Part shown: in pieces, positions 35,561 through 44,102 of the stretch | How the letters are laid out: each line of letters opens with the position of its first letter | Position numbering within the stretch: the first letter of the stretch is position 1 | Assembly: GCA_003022925.1 (NCBI GenBank) | Contig: PXRY01000090.1 | Span: 28,161-74,994, forward strand | Reading direction: 5' to 3' | DNA length: 46,834 nt | DNA from: Halobacteriales archaeon QS_8_65_32 | GTDB taxonomy: Archaea; Halobacteriota; Halobacteria; Halobacteriales; Halococcaceae | Made by a program: the position numbers and the translations under genes | Notes under the pieces: generated by a model | What the model was told of the DNA's origin: nothing | The model's database searches: none | Seen by the model: only the letters and a program-made list of their open reading frames with translations

Positions 35561-36868
35561 ATGTGGACGGTTCGGACGATGGCGGTAGTGTCATTGGTGA
35601 TATGCAGTACGCTCGCCGGCGGATTGGTGACCGCGGGACCAATCGGCGTTCCGGCCGACCTGCAGGCCAACCGAGCCCCAGGGAACGCACAGGTGAACGG
35701 GACGACGAACGCGACGAACGGGAGCGGTAGCCCACGGAACGGCTCGTTGGATGGGGAGATCTCCTCGTTCATGCAGATCACCGCTGCGAGCGCGGAGGGG
35801 GCCGTCGACTCGGGGATGTGGCGCGCCTCGGTCAACGACACGACGAACGAAAGCGAACGCGAGGCAGCGATCGCCGCTCGGATCGACGCCCTCTGGGAGC
35901 GCTTCGACGATCTTCAAGCCGAAGCGGCCGACTTACGGCGGGATCGCGCTAATAATAGCAGCGTTAGCTACGTCGCGCGGGCGTCGCGCCTCGCCGCCCG
36001 GATCGACGCGTTCCGTACAGCGGTCAATCAGACCGCCGACCTCGCCGCCGAATTGAATCGGAGCCAAACGGAAGCTTCTCGCCTCCGAGCGGCCGCCGTG
36101 GGCCTACGTACGCCGGATCTCCCGGCGGTCGACGAGGACATAGCGACCGGGGCGACACCGTCACCGGCCGAGTCGCCGTCGCCGGCTACCGGGTCGCCCG
36201 AACCGACGGCCCGGCCGACATCCACTCCGAACGGTGATCGAACGACGACGCCGACGTCCACGCCGGCCGAGACGGTGACGCTGACGCCGGCACCGACCGA
36301 TACCGAAACCGCGAGGCCAACGGCGACCGCGACGCCGACCGAGAGGCCCCCCTCGACCGACGCGTCCACACCCACACCGACCGACGTGCCGACGAGCACC
36401 ACCGAGGAGCCGGCGAACACCTCGACCGACGCGCCGGTGAGCACGACCGAAACCGACGAACCGACGCCGACGAACACGACGACCGTCCCGCCTTCGACCC
36501 CGGAGCCGACCGACACGCCCAGAACGGAAACCGACGCGCCGACGAGCACTACCGCGGAACCGACGCCGACGAACACCACCGATTCGCCCATAGATACGGG
36601 GACTGATACTCCGACCGACGGGGACGACAGTGACGACGGCGATGACGAGACCACAACCGTTAATTCGACGACGGAGACGACGACCGCAACCACGACGGAG
36701 GCGACCGAAACCGACGTCGAAACGGAAACCGATACGCCGACCGAAGCGGACGCCGAAACTGAAACGCAGACGCGGACGGAGACCGAAGCGGGCGGAACGA
36801 CAACGGCGGCACTATTTGGCGAGAACGGATCGGGGTCGTCAGAGGAGGCGATCGGTACGACCCCCTGA
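35561..36868 (+). CDS. Secreted Thr/Pro-rich glycoprotein (DUF7096-like N-terminus)
   Basis: 435 residues. A Sec signal peptide (MWTVRTMAVVSLVICSTLAG, cleavage near AGPIG) is followed by a helical domain (about 95-190: ERFDDLQAEAADLRRDR, AARIDAFRTAVNQTAD) with several N-x-S/T glycosylation sites. From about 195 to 425 the protein is a repetitive stalk of Thr, Pro, Glu, Ser and Asp (TPTSTPAETVTLTP-type units), likely heavily O-glycosylated. No C-terminal anchor helix is present, so it is secreted or held by other means. It precedes an ArsR-type regulator by 60 bases and may be co-transcribed. Confidence 0.75.
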   Translation: MWTVRTMAVVSLVICSTLAGGLVTAGPIGVPADLQANRAPGNAQVNGTTNATNGSGSPRNGSLDGEISSFMQITAASAEGAVDSGMWRASVNDTTNESEREAAIAARIDALWERFDDLQAEAADLRRDRANNSSVSYVARASRLAARIDAFRTAVNQTADLAAELNRSQTEASRLRAAAVGLRTPDLPAVDEDIATGATPSPAESPSPATGSPEPTARPTSTPNGDRTTTPTSTPAETVTLTPAPTDTETARPTATATPTERPPSTDASTPTPTDVPTSTTEEPANTSTDAPVSTTETDEPTPTNTTTVPPSTPEPTDTPRTETDAPTSTTAEPTPTNTTDSPIDTGTDTPTDGDDSDDGDDETTTVNSTTETTTATTTEATETDVETETDTPTEADAETETQTRTETEAGGTTTAALFGENGSGSSEEAIGTTP

Positions 36869-36928
36869 ACCGTCGCTGTCGGCGGATAGGAGCAGCCTTT
36901 TGAGTGATCGGACCTCTCCGATAGATAC

Positions 36929-37609
36929 ATGGACCCGGCTGCACTGCTCGATCTCCTCGGGAACGAGAACCGCAGACGGATCCTCCGCCTGCTCGCGCGC
37001 AAACCGTGTTACGTGACCGAGATAAGCGAGTACCTCGGGGTGAGCCCGAAGGCAGTTATCGACCACCTCCGTAAACTCGAAGCCGCAGGGCTCATCGAGA
37101 GCCGCGTCGACGACCAGCGTCGCAAGTACTTCTCGATCGCTCGTAATCTTCGGCTCGAAGTGAACGTCTCGCCGTACGGTTTCGGGACGAAAAGCGCCTA
37201 CCCGGCGAGTCGCACCCTCGACATGAGCCGGTGTCGTCACCTCACGATCGAGCTATCGAGCTCGGACGAAGCCGCCGAACTCGCTGAACTCGCCCGGGAG
37301 GTCCGCCGGCTCGAAGAGCTCTCGAACGAACTCTCGATGGCCCAGCGATGGGTGCAGGGCCGACTCACCGAGGCGATGGACGCCGTCTCCGAACAGGTCA
37401 GGGAAGGCAGCGCCATCGGCACGCGCGAGGAGGGTGAAGCCCGCTTTTACGCCGAAGTGCTCTCGGCGCTCGCCGGCGGCGCGAAGAGCGTCGAGTCGAT
37501 TTCCCGCCGGGTGGACGCTGCCCCCGATCTCGTCGAGCGCGCACTCGACGAGTTTGCCGACCACGGGATCGCAGAACACACCGACGGGGCGTGGCGGATC
37601 GCCGACTGA
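36929..37609 (+). CDS. ArsR-type winged-helix regulator
   Basis: 226 residues. The N-terminal DNA-binding domain reads LLDLLGNENRRRILRLLARKP, YLGVSPKAVIDHLRKLEAAGLI and YFSIARNLRLEV. A helical middle (residues 105-165, LAREVRRLEELSNELSM) probably dimerises. The C-terminal 60 residues (YAEVLSALAGGAKSVESISRR to EHTDGAWRIAD) form a second winged helix. No metal-binding Cys cluster is seen, so an arsenic or metal sensor role is unlikely. The arrangement is common in haloarchaea and is often next to surface-protein genes, as here. Confidence 0.85.
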   Translation: MDPAALLDLLGNENRRRILRLLARKPCYVTEISEYLGVSPKAVIDHLRKLEAAGLIESRVDDQRRKYFSIARNLRLEVNVSPYGFGTKSAYPASRTLDMSRCRHLTIELSSSDEAAELAELAREVRRLEELSNELSMAQRWVQGRLTEAMDAVSEQVREGSAIGTREEGEARFYAEVLSALAGGAKSVESISRRVDAAPDLVERALDEFADHGIAEHTDGAWRIAD

Positions 37610-37702
37610 GAGTAGTACTTTCGAGGCTCGGTGCCACGAGCCGCGAGAACGAACGAGCAGCGAGCGACCGTACCGGCTCCCTTCGACGCTGCGAGCGACC
37701 GG

Positions 37703-38332
37703 TTATGGGACGTCGGCAGTGAGGCCGTGATGCAGGTCGCGGCCGAAGTAGTGGCCGACGAGCGCGGCGAGCAGGCCCGCGCCCGCGCCGATCACGCCGA
37801 TCGTGGGTGCGATATCGCGCAGCGCGTCGAGGAAGACGAAGTTGAGGCCCGTAAGCGTCGTCACGAGCAGCGTGACGCCGGCCGCAGTAGCGCCGGCGAG
37901 GCCCGCCTCGGCGTAGTAGCGTTCGTTCGAGACGAGTCCGACGACGAACGCGGCGGCGAAGACGCCGAGGAAACCCGCGAACCCGCCGATGAGCGCGCCG
38001 ACGACCGGGATCGCTCCCCCGAGAAAGCCGGCCGCGAGCGAGAGCGCGAGCACGATGGCGAAGACTCGCGGGGAAAACAGGCCCCGACGGCGCTCGCGGA
38101 GCCGCTCCCGAAACCCGCCGCGTTCGGGGTCGCTCGATGCCCCGGTCTCGGTGTTCGCCGTGTCCCCGGCATCCGTCGTGCGCTTCGCTCCCGACGAGCC
38201 CCCGTTGTCGGACAACAGTCCGTCGATGTCGACATCGGAGTCGAATTCGAGGTCCGAACGCGAATCTCGATTCGAACGCGAACCCCGGTCCCGCGTGCGC
38301 TCGCGCTCCGCCTCCGCCGTTCGATCCGACAT
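37703..38332 (-). CDS. Four-helix haloarchaeal membrane protein
   Basis: 209 residues. The first ~90 are polar, Arg/Asp-rich and disordered; then four hydrophobic helices follow (VFAIVLALSLAAGFLGGAIP, GGFAGFLGVFAAAFVVGL, AGLAGATAAGVTLLVTTLTG, TIGVIGAGAGLLAALVGHYF). It resembles small glycine-rich haloarchaeal membrane families (DUF5518-like), but I cannot name a function. It is divergent from gatD and convergent with the ArsR-type gene. Confidence 0.7.
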   Translation of the reverse strand: MSDRTAEAERERTRDRGSRSNRDSRSDLEFDSDVDIDGLLSDNGGSSGAKRTTDAGDTANTETGASSDPERGGFRERLRERRRGLFSPRVFAIVLALSLAAGFLGGAIPVVGALIGGFAGFLGVFAAAFVVGLVSNERYYAEAGLAGATAAGVTLLVTTLTGLNFVFLDALRDIAPTIGVIGAGAGLLAALVGHYFGRDLHHGLTADVP

Positions 38333-38468
38333 ACCCCTTCTTCGGGACGCGTCGACAAGGCCCTTTCCCCGAGCGACCTCGCTATCACCGGCTTCTGGCC
38401 GGGTCGCTTCGTCGAAGCCGACGCCGCGCTACCGCCGAGTTGAAGTCCAACGCAGGGGTACTAACCTC

Positions 38469-39776
38469 ATGAACTCCGCATCGTCGGCGGGATCGGAACC
38501 ACAGGAGGGTGATCGCGTCCGGGTCGAACGCGACGGGAGTAGCTACGAAGGAGTGTTGTTGCCCTCTTCAACCGCGGACCACCTCGTGCTCAAACTCGAC
38601 GGCGGGTACAACGTCGCCATTGCGAGCGAAGCGACGACGGTGGCGGTCCTCGAAGCGGCCGTCTACGACGTCGAACGCGCCCAGGACGTCGATGACCTTG
38701 CCGAGGAGGAAGAGGGGTCGTCGGTCACCTTCGACACCGACTTGCCCACGATATCGCTCATCTCAACGGGGGGGACGATCGCCTCGACGGTCGACTACCG
38801 GACCGGTGCGGTGACCGCCCAGTTCGACGCCGAGGACGTCCTGCGCGCGGTGCCCGACCTCGCGGGGCGGGCGAACTACCGGGGTCGCGTGGTCGCGAAC
38901 ATCCTCTCCGAGAACGCTACCCCCGAGATCTGGCAGGAGTTGGCCCACGCCGTCCACGAGGAGATAGAAGCCGGCGCGGACGGCGTCGTCGTTATGCACG
39001 GCACCGACACGATGCAGTTCTCGGCGTCGGCGCTAGCCTTTATTCTCGATACGCCGGTGCCGATCGTCTTCACCGGAAGCCAGCGATCGGCCGATCGGCC
39101 CTCCTCGGACAACGTGATGAACGCCGTCTGCGCGGTCGAGGCGGCGAAGGCCGACTGCGCGGAAGTCCTCGTCTGCATGCACGCGAGCGAATCGGACGAC
39201 CGGTGTGCGCTCCACCGAGGAACGAGGGTCAGGAAGAATCACACGTCCCGGCGGGATGCCTTCGAAACCGTCGGCCGAGCACCGCTCGGCGAGGTGAGGT
39301 ACGACGACGGCGAGACGGAGGTTTGGTTTCGCCGCGCGTACGCCGAACGCGGCGCGTGCGACCTCGCGCTCGCGGCCGACCTGGAGACCGACGTCGAGTT
39401 GCTGAAGTTCACCCCTGGCATGGATTCGGCGCTGTTGGACGCCTGCGAGGGGAAAGCCGGCCTCGTCGTCGAGGGTACGGGGCTGGGTCACGTCCACACT
39501 GACTGGATTCCCCGCCTCGGCGAGTTCGTCGAGCGGGGAACCGTCGTCGTCATGACGAGCCAGTGTATCGACGGCCGGGTCTGCGATCGGGTCTACGATA
39601 CGGGCCGGGATCTACTGGACGCGGGGCTGATCGAAGCCGGTGACACCCTCCCCGGGACGGCGAAGGTGAAACTGATGTGGGCGCTCGCGAACGCGGAGGA
39701 CCTCCGAGAGGCCGGCGAAGCCATGGAACGGTCGCTCGCCGGCGAGCGAACCGCACGCTCGACACCGTGGACGTGA
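38469..39776 (+). CDS. gatD: Glu-tRNA(Gln) amidotransferase subunit D
   Basis: 435 residues. GatD is an asparaginase-like subunit that, with GatE, makes Gln-tRNA from Glu-tRNA(Gln) in archaea. The N-terminal Tudor-like domain (GDRVRVERDGSSYEGVLLPSS) is followed by the amidase: ISTGGTIAST, VVMHGTDTMQFSASALAF and TRVRKNHTSRRDAF carry the catalytic Thr, Thr-Asp and Lys. The start at 38469 (MNSASSAGSEPQEG) is the one closest to conserved sequence; a long upstream extension is a shadow of the opposite-strand gene. Its stop overlaps the start of the GNAT gene. Confidence 0.95.
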   Translation: MNSASSAGSEPQEGDRVRVERDGSSYEGVLLPSSTADHLVLKLDGGYNVAIASEATTVAVLEAAVYDVERAQDVDDLAEEEEGSSVTFDTDLPTISLISTGGTIASTVDYRTGAVTAQFDAEDVLRAVPDLAGRANYRGRVVANILSENATPEIWQELAHAVHEEIEAGADGVVVMHGTDTMQFSASALAFILDTPVPIVFTGSQRSADRPSSDNVMNAVCAVEAAKADCAEVLVCMHASESDDRCALHRGTRVRKNHTSRRDAFETVGRAPLGEVRYDDGETEVWFRRAYAERGACDLALAADLETDVELLKFTPGMDSALLDACEGKAGLVVEGTGLGHVHTDWIPRLGEFVERGTVVVMTSQCIDGRVCDRVYDTGRDLLDAGLIEAGDTLPGTAKVKLMWALANAEDLREAGEAMERSLAGERTARSTPWT

Positions 39777-40918
39777 CCGACAGTACCGACGCCGATGTCG
39801 ACGACACCGACAGCAACAGCGGCGGCGACGGCGACGGTGCCGGTGGCAATGCCGATACCAGCGCCGGTGCCGATGTCAGTACAGGTACAGGCGCTGAGAG
39901 TATCAAAGTCAGGCAAGCCCGGCCTGCCGACGACGACGCCGTCCGGTCGTTCACCGAGAACACCTGGCCAGACCGCGGCGGCGATTACATCCCGCGGATC
40001 TACCACGACTGGATCGCGGGCGACGGCGACGACCAGCGCACCTTCGTCGTCGAAGCCGGCGGTCGGGTAGCCGGGATCTGTCAGGGCGTACTGTTGAGCG
40101 AGGACGAAGCGTGGGCACAGGGCATGCGAGTCGATCCCGACCTGCGGGGCGAAGGCCTCAGTCGAACGCTCAACGACGCGCTGTTCGACTGGGCCGCACG
40201 GCGGGGCGCTGCGGTGTGTCGGAACATGGTCTTCTCGTGGAATTCCGCAGGACTCGGCGGGTCGCGCGCGGCCGGCTTCTCGCCGCGCGCCGAGTTCCGC
40301 TGGGCACACCCCGAACCCGATGCGGACGCCGAAGTCGAAGCCGACGCCGAGACCGATTCCACCCTTGTGGTTCACGGGAATCCCGACGTAGCCTGGAGCT
40401 ACTGGCAGCGGAGCGATGCCCGCGAGGCGCTCCGTGGACTCGCGCTCGACCGTACGGAGTCTTGGGCGGTGTCGGCGCTCACGCGGGCGGACTTGCGGGA
40501 GGCGGCCGCCGAGACCCGGGTGTTCGCCGTCCAAGGCGACGACGCTCGGGGCTCGGCCTACCGGGTACGCGACTACAAGCGTGATGTCAGGTCGGACGAG
40601 GGGGAAGGCGACGATGACGCGGAAAGCAACGACGGAAACGAGATCGATCGGAACGAGAAAGCCACGACCACCGAACGCTGGGCGGAGTACGGCGTCGGGG
40701 CGTGGGCGGATGTCGCAAGCGCCCGGGCGTTGTTCGCGGCGATCCGGACCGATGCGGCGGCACTCGACGCGGATCGCACCAGGGTCCTGATCCCCGAGAC
40801 GCCACGGCGCGTGAGCGACGCGGCGGTCTGCCGGGTCGAGACGGACCCGGAACCGGATTTCGTCTTCGAGGCCGATCTCACCGGCCGAACTGGTCGAACC
40901 GGTCGACGCGATCGGTAG
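39773..40918 (+). CDS. GNAT-family acetyltransferase
   Basis: 381 residues from a GTG at 39773 that overlaps the gatD stop (GTGA). About 45 Asp/Gly/Thr/Ala residues come first; the GNAT core then runs IKVRQARPADDDAVRSFTE, ICQGVLLSEDEAWAQGMRVD and PDLRGEGLSRTLNDALFDWA, the acetyl-CoA P-loop. A low-complexity patch (residues about 180-195) interrupts a loop. The C-terminal half is a second, divergent domain not recognised. Coupling to gatD suggests co-expression, but a link to tRNA charging is not supported by sequence. Its last 41 bases overlap, antisense, the extended SAMP frame. Confidence 0.85.
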   Translation: MTDSTDADVDDTDSNSGGDGDGAGGNADTSAGADVSTGTGAESIKVRQARPADDDAVRSFTENTWPDRGGDYIPRIYHDWIAGDGDDQRTFVVEAGGRVAGICQGVLLSEDEAWAQGMRVDPDLRGEGLSRTLNDALFDWAARRGAAVCRNMVFSWNSAGLGGSRAAGFSPRAEFRWAHPEPDADAEVEADAETDSTLVVHGNPDVAWSYWQRSDAREALRGLALDRTESWAVSALTRADLREAAAETRVFAVQGDDARGSAYRVRDYKRDVRSDEGEGDDDAESNDGNEIDRNEKATTTERWAEYGVGAWADVASARALFAAIRTDAAALDADRTRVLIPETPRRVSDAAVCRVETDPEPDFVFEADLTGRTGRTGRRDR

Positions 40919-41297
40919 CGCTCGGATTCGGTCGGTAACGCGCGTCGGATCGGTTCGACACGAAACCGATCGGGGACCGACGGTTCGATCTCCCGGATCG
41001 AAACGAGGAATCTAGGTCTCGGCCGCCGCTCACGGGCGGGAACAGCGCGAGTTCGTCGCCCTCGTCGAGGTCGGTCTCCAACCCGTTCGCGGTCACGAAC
41101 GGATTGCGGCCGTTTCGCAGTAACTGGATGTGATCGCGCAGGTCACCGTCGTCGTTGAGCACCTCGGCTTCGAGGGCCGGGTACCGATCCAATAGTGCTG
41201 TGAGGGCGTCGCCGATGGTCGCCCCACCCGGAAGGTCGACATCGATCCGGCGGTCGCCGGCGGCTTCCGCGAGGTTCGCAAAGAGCTTCCACTGCAT
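40878..41297 (-). CDS. SAMP/MoaD-type ubiquitin-like protein with lost stop codon
   Basis: Residues 1-92 form a complete beta-grasp modifier (MQWKLFANLAEAAGDRRIDV, ALTALLDRYPALEAEVL, GDELALFPPVSGG) like haloarchaeal SAMP1, which normally ends exactly at the Gly-Gly used for conjugation or sulfur transfer. Here codon 93 is CGA (41019-41021), one transition from TGA, and the frame runs 47 residues more: RDLDSSFRSGRSNRRSP and on. That tail is basic and Ser/Arg-rich, unlike the acidic proteome, and overlaps the convergent GNAT gene. Without trimming, the protein could not be adenylated at its C-terminal Gly. A sequencing error would need a single T-to-C miscall. Confidence 0.85.
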   Translation of the reverse strand: MQWKLFANLAEAAGDRRIDVDLPGGATIGDALTALLDRYPALEAEVLNDDGDLRDHIQLLRNGRNPFVTANGLETDLDEGDELALFPPVSGGRDLDSSFRSGRSNRRSPIGFVSNRSDARYRPNPSATDRVDRFDQFGR

Positions 41298-41409
41298 GTG
41301 CTCAATCCGACCGCCGGCAGCAAAAACCCTTCTGCGGTCCTGTCAGTGCGCTCGTTCGAGCGGTTTCGATAGCGGGAGCCACCGCGACCGTTTCGAGAAC
41401 TTTCGTATG

Positions 41410-41926
41410 TTCACGGGCGCAGTGCGCCCGGTAACCCGGGAGAACTCAAGAGCGCGACGGGAGGTGCCTCGCGTCGCTCGGCCTCTCGGGAGCGGCGTGG
41501 TTCGAAGCGACGAGGCCGTTCAGTCGTGCCGAGAGCGCTTTGAGTTCTCGTGATGCTCCCGAGGACTACTCGCGAAGCTAAGTTAAGCTTCGTGGAGAAA
41601 CGAAATTTCGAACCACGCCTCGGACGACGAACGGCGCAGCCGTGAGTCGACCGGCGGGCGAGGGCGTTGCTCTTAGTACTTCCCGCTCGCTCCTTCCGGT
41701 CGTCTGCTCGCGGGCTTCCGGCCCACTCACGGGTCGTTCCTCCCCCGTTCGCTTTTGCGGGGCGCTCGCTTTGCTCGCGCCCCCATGGTTCGAGACGGCT
41801 TCGCCGTCTCGTCATCTGCTCGCGGGCGAAGCTCGCTCGCATGGTCCTTGCAGCAAAAACGCTCCGCGTTTTTGCCACATTCACGAGAACTCCGTTCTCG
41901 TGAGTAAATGGGAACTCTTCGAGTTC
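41410..41926. repeat. Modular hairpin array C
   Basis: This fills most of the 833-base gap between SAMP and the DUF5827-like gene. It opens with GTTCACGGGCGC, as array A does. Hairpins: 41414-41420/41424-41430 (7 bp, loop AGT); a long imperfect stem with GAGAACTCAA near 41441 pairing to TTGAGTTCTC near 41540; CGAAATTTCG at 41601-41610 followed by AACCACG; 41791-41799/41803-41811 (9 bp, loop TTC); 41853-41862/41866-41875 (10 bp, loop TCC); 41881-41890/41894-41903 (10 bp, loop TCC); 41912-41917/41921-41926 (6 bp, loop TTC). Around 41784-41850 the minus strand reads GGACCATGCGAGCG, GCGAGCAGATGAC, hairpin, GAACCATG, matching array D. Confidence 0.75.
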
Positions 41927-42130
41927 TGATCACATCACAAAAGTTGAACGACAGCGAGCCCCCCGAGTCGAGCGGGAGGGGGCTTTCAAATCGTTCTGTA
42001 CTCCGCTCCCGTCTCATTGGCACTCACTCGACACTGCATCGAGAATCGACGGAAAGCGGGCGGGCGAACCGACGACCAACGGTTCGCCGTCGATCGTCGC
42101 CTTTAGCGGCGCTCGCCCCCGACCGCCGTT

Positions 42131-42394
42131 GTGCCCCAACCGAAGTCCGCGTTCGATCGCCTCCGGCCGCTCGACTTCCGCCGTCCCGACGAAGTGCTCG
42201 ACGAAAGCGAGATGTACACTGTCTACGAGATTTCCCGCCTGCTCCAGGGACTCGATCCCGACACCGAACTCGACGTCGAGACCGAGGACGTCCTGCTCAT
42301 CTGGACGATCCCCTGGATGATCGAGAACGCCGAGGAGTTCTGTTTCGCCGACCCGGATCGTGACGACGAGCCCGGCTATTACGGGCTTCGATGA
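42131..42394 (+). CDS. DUF5827-like haloarchaeal protein
   Basis: 87 residues from a GTG at 42131 (MPQPKSAFDRLRPLDF). The segment RRPDEVLDESEMYTVYEIS, then LLQGLDPDTELD and LLIWTIPWMIENAEEF, and a C-terminal PGYYGL are strongly conserved-looking and acidic. I associate the pattern with the haloarchaeal DUF5827 family, without certainty; function unknown. A CCTTTAGCG element about 25-33 bases upstream supports the GTG start. Confidence 0.75.
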   Translation: MPQPKSAFDRLRPLDFRRPDEVLDESEMYTVYEISRLLQGLDPDTELDVETEDVLLIWTIPWMIENAEEFCFADPDRDDEPGYYGLR

Positions 42395-42482
42395 GGTCAC
42401 CGGTAGCCGGTACTAAGCGCACGTGCCGACCCCTTCCGAGAAGTCGGGCGGAGTCGGGCCTATCGTCGTCGACGACGGCGTA

Positions 42483-43055
42483 TCAAACCGTCCGCGCCAT
42501 CCGGCCGGCGGCCTCGATCGTGCCGATGGGATCGTCGGTGACGAGCGCGCCGTGGCCGGCGTAGAAGACGTCGAGACCATCGACGGTTTCTACGAGGTAC
42601 TCGATGCTCGCGACGAGTCGCTCGCGATTGCCCTCTTCTAGATCGGTGCGGCCGAACCCGCCGTTTTCGAACACGAGGTCGCCGGCGAACAACACCCCCG
42701 GTTCGCGAGCGTAGAAACACAGGTGGTCGTCCTTGTGGCCCGGCGTATGGAGGGAAACGTACTCGTAGTCGCCGATCCGAATTTCCTGGCCGTCGTCGAT
42801 CGCGTGGTCGACACCGGGGTACTCTGGATCGAAACCCCAGACCTCGACGTCGAAAGCCTCGATTATCGCGTCGAGGTTCCCGATGTGGTCCGGGTGGGTG
42901 TGCGTCAAAATTACTGCGTCGATCGTCTCGACGCGCGATTCGATCTCGCTCACGACGTCGAAGCCGTTGCCCGGATCGATCAAGACGACGCGCTCGCCCT
43001 CGACGAGAAAGACGTTGCTCGTAAAGCCGCCGGTCGCCGCGAGATTTGAGATCAT
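42483..43055 (-). CDS. MBL-fold metallo-hydrolase
   Basis: 190 residues. The metal-binding motif THTHPDH, then TPGHKDDH, AGDLVFENGG and the late YAGHGA give the full set of His/Asp ligands of the metallo-beta-lactamase fold. It is a single-domain, glyoxalase II-like hydrolase acting on a thioester or phosphoester; substrate unknown. It is divergent from thyX (169 bases apart). Confidence 0.93.
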   Translation of the reverse strand: MISNLAATGGFTSNVFLVEGERVVLIDPGNGFDVVSEIESRVETIDAVILTHTHPDHIGNLDAIIEAFDVEVWGFDPEYPGVDHAIDDGQEIRIGDYEYVSLHTPGHKDDHLCFYAREPGVLFAGDLVFENGGFGRTDLEEGNRERLVASIEYLVETVDGLDVFYAGHGALVTDDPIGTIEAAGRMARTV

Positions 43056-43193
43056 GCCCGGAGCACGGCTTCACGACCTTTGGCTCTACCGACCCTCGGG
43101 CGTCGAGAGCGGTTCCGGTGATCGCTGGGCTGGAGGAGGGCCGACCTTCGACGGGCCTCGACTGACGACCGAGACGACGCCCGTAGCATCGGC

Positions 43194-43201
43194 GTTTAAT
43201 A
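43194..43201 (+). promoter_or_regulatory. TATA box of thyX
   Basis: GTTTAATA, 24-31 bases before the ATG at 43225. Confidence 0.6.
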
Positions 43202-43224
43202 CGGCGGCGAACGCCCCTGGTGGT

Positions 43225-43938
43225 ATGCGCGTCGAACTGCTCAGGGGGACCCCTGAGCCGGAGGAACTCGTCTGTCGGTGTGCGCGAGGCGATTATTCGA
43301 ACCAGTGGGTCGGCTCCGACCGGCCGTTCGAAGCGGTGATGGATTCGGTCGAGGGCGAGACGATCGACGAGAAAAAAGAGACGTTGCTCGAACACCTGTT
43401 CCGGTCGGGCCATTTCGGGCCGTTCGAGCATCCGACGGCGACCTTTGCGGTCGAGGGGGTCTCGCGGAGCTGTATGGCCCAACTCACCCGTCACCGCCAC
43501 GCGAGCTTCGACGTCCAGTCACTGCGATACACCGAAGTAACGGGCGACCCCCGGGAGCTGTTTTGCTTTCCGCCCTCGCTCTCCGATCAGGAGATCGTGA
43601 GCCGCGAGGGCGTTTCGGAGGTAAGTCTCTCGGCCGACGAGCGCGAGGCGCTGGCCGAGGAACTCTACGAGTCCTCGATCGAAGCGTACGAACGTCTGAT
43701 CGACGCCGGCGTCCCGAAGGAAGACGCCCGGATGGTGCTCCCGCTCGGAACGATGGTTAACCTCACCTTTACAATGAATGCCCGGTCGCTGATGCACCTG
43801 CTCGATATGCGCCTCAAGGGCGACGCTCAGTGGGAAGTTAGGGAGTTATCGAACGGCGTGTTAGACGAATGTAAGGAATGGATGCCCCGCACGTTCGAGC
43901 GCTACGAGGACAACCACCCGAACAAGCTCACGCCCTGA
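43225..43938 (+). CDS. thyX: FAD-dependent thymidylate synthase
   Basis: 237 residues. ThyX makes dTMP from dUMP with FAD and methylene-tetrahydrofolate. The signature motif RHRHASFDVQSLRY (R-H-R-x7-S) is present; FGPFEHPTATF and NARSLMHLLDMR are the other two conserved blocks, the latter with the FAD-binding His/Arg. The ATG at 43225 gives a leaderless transcript from the TATA box 24-31 bases upstream. It probably replaces ThyA for DNA precursor supply, though a ThyA elsewhere cannot be excluded. Confidence 0.97.
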   Translation: MRVELLRGTPEPEELVCRCARGDYSNQWVGSDRPFEAVMDSVEGETIDEKKETLLEHLFRSGHFGPFEHPTATFAVEGVSRSCMAQLTRHRHASFDVQSLRYTEVTGDPRELFCFPPSLSDQEIVSREGVSEVSLSADEREALAEELYESSIEAYERLIDAGVPKEDARMVLPLGTMVNLTFTMNARSLMHLLDMRLKGDAQWEVRELSNGVLDECKEWMPRTFERYEDNHPNKLTP

Positions 43939-44071
43939 GTCGTTCTCCGGACCCCGAAGCCCGATCGATCGCGGGCCGATCACTGGCCGATCGCGGGTCG
44001 GTCGCGAATCGACGTCGGTTCGGTGGCCGACCGATCCCAGTGCCGGCGGGCGGTCGCTCGCCAGTCGGAGC

Positions 44072-44081
44072 GTTTTTGTAA
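44072..44081 (+). promoter_or_regulatory. TATA box of the membrane regulator
   Basis: GTTTTTGTAA, 22-31 bases before the ATG at 44103. Confidence 0.5.
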
Positions 44082-44102
44082 ACCAGTCGTGTTGTACGCT
44101 TG

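Noticed and set aside
36028-37002. Minus-strand Val/Ser-rich frame opposite the surface glycoprotein
   Set aside because: Its repeats are the complement of the Thr/Pro codon repeats of the stalk.
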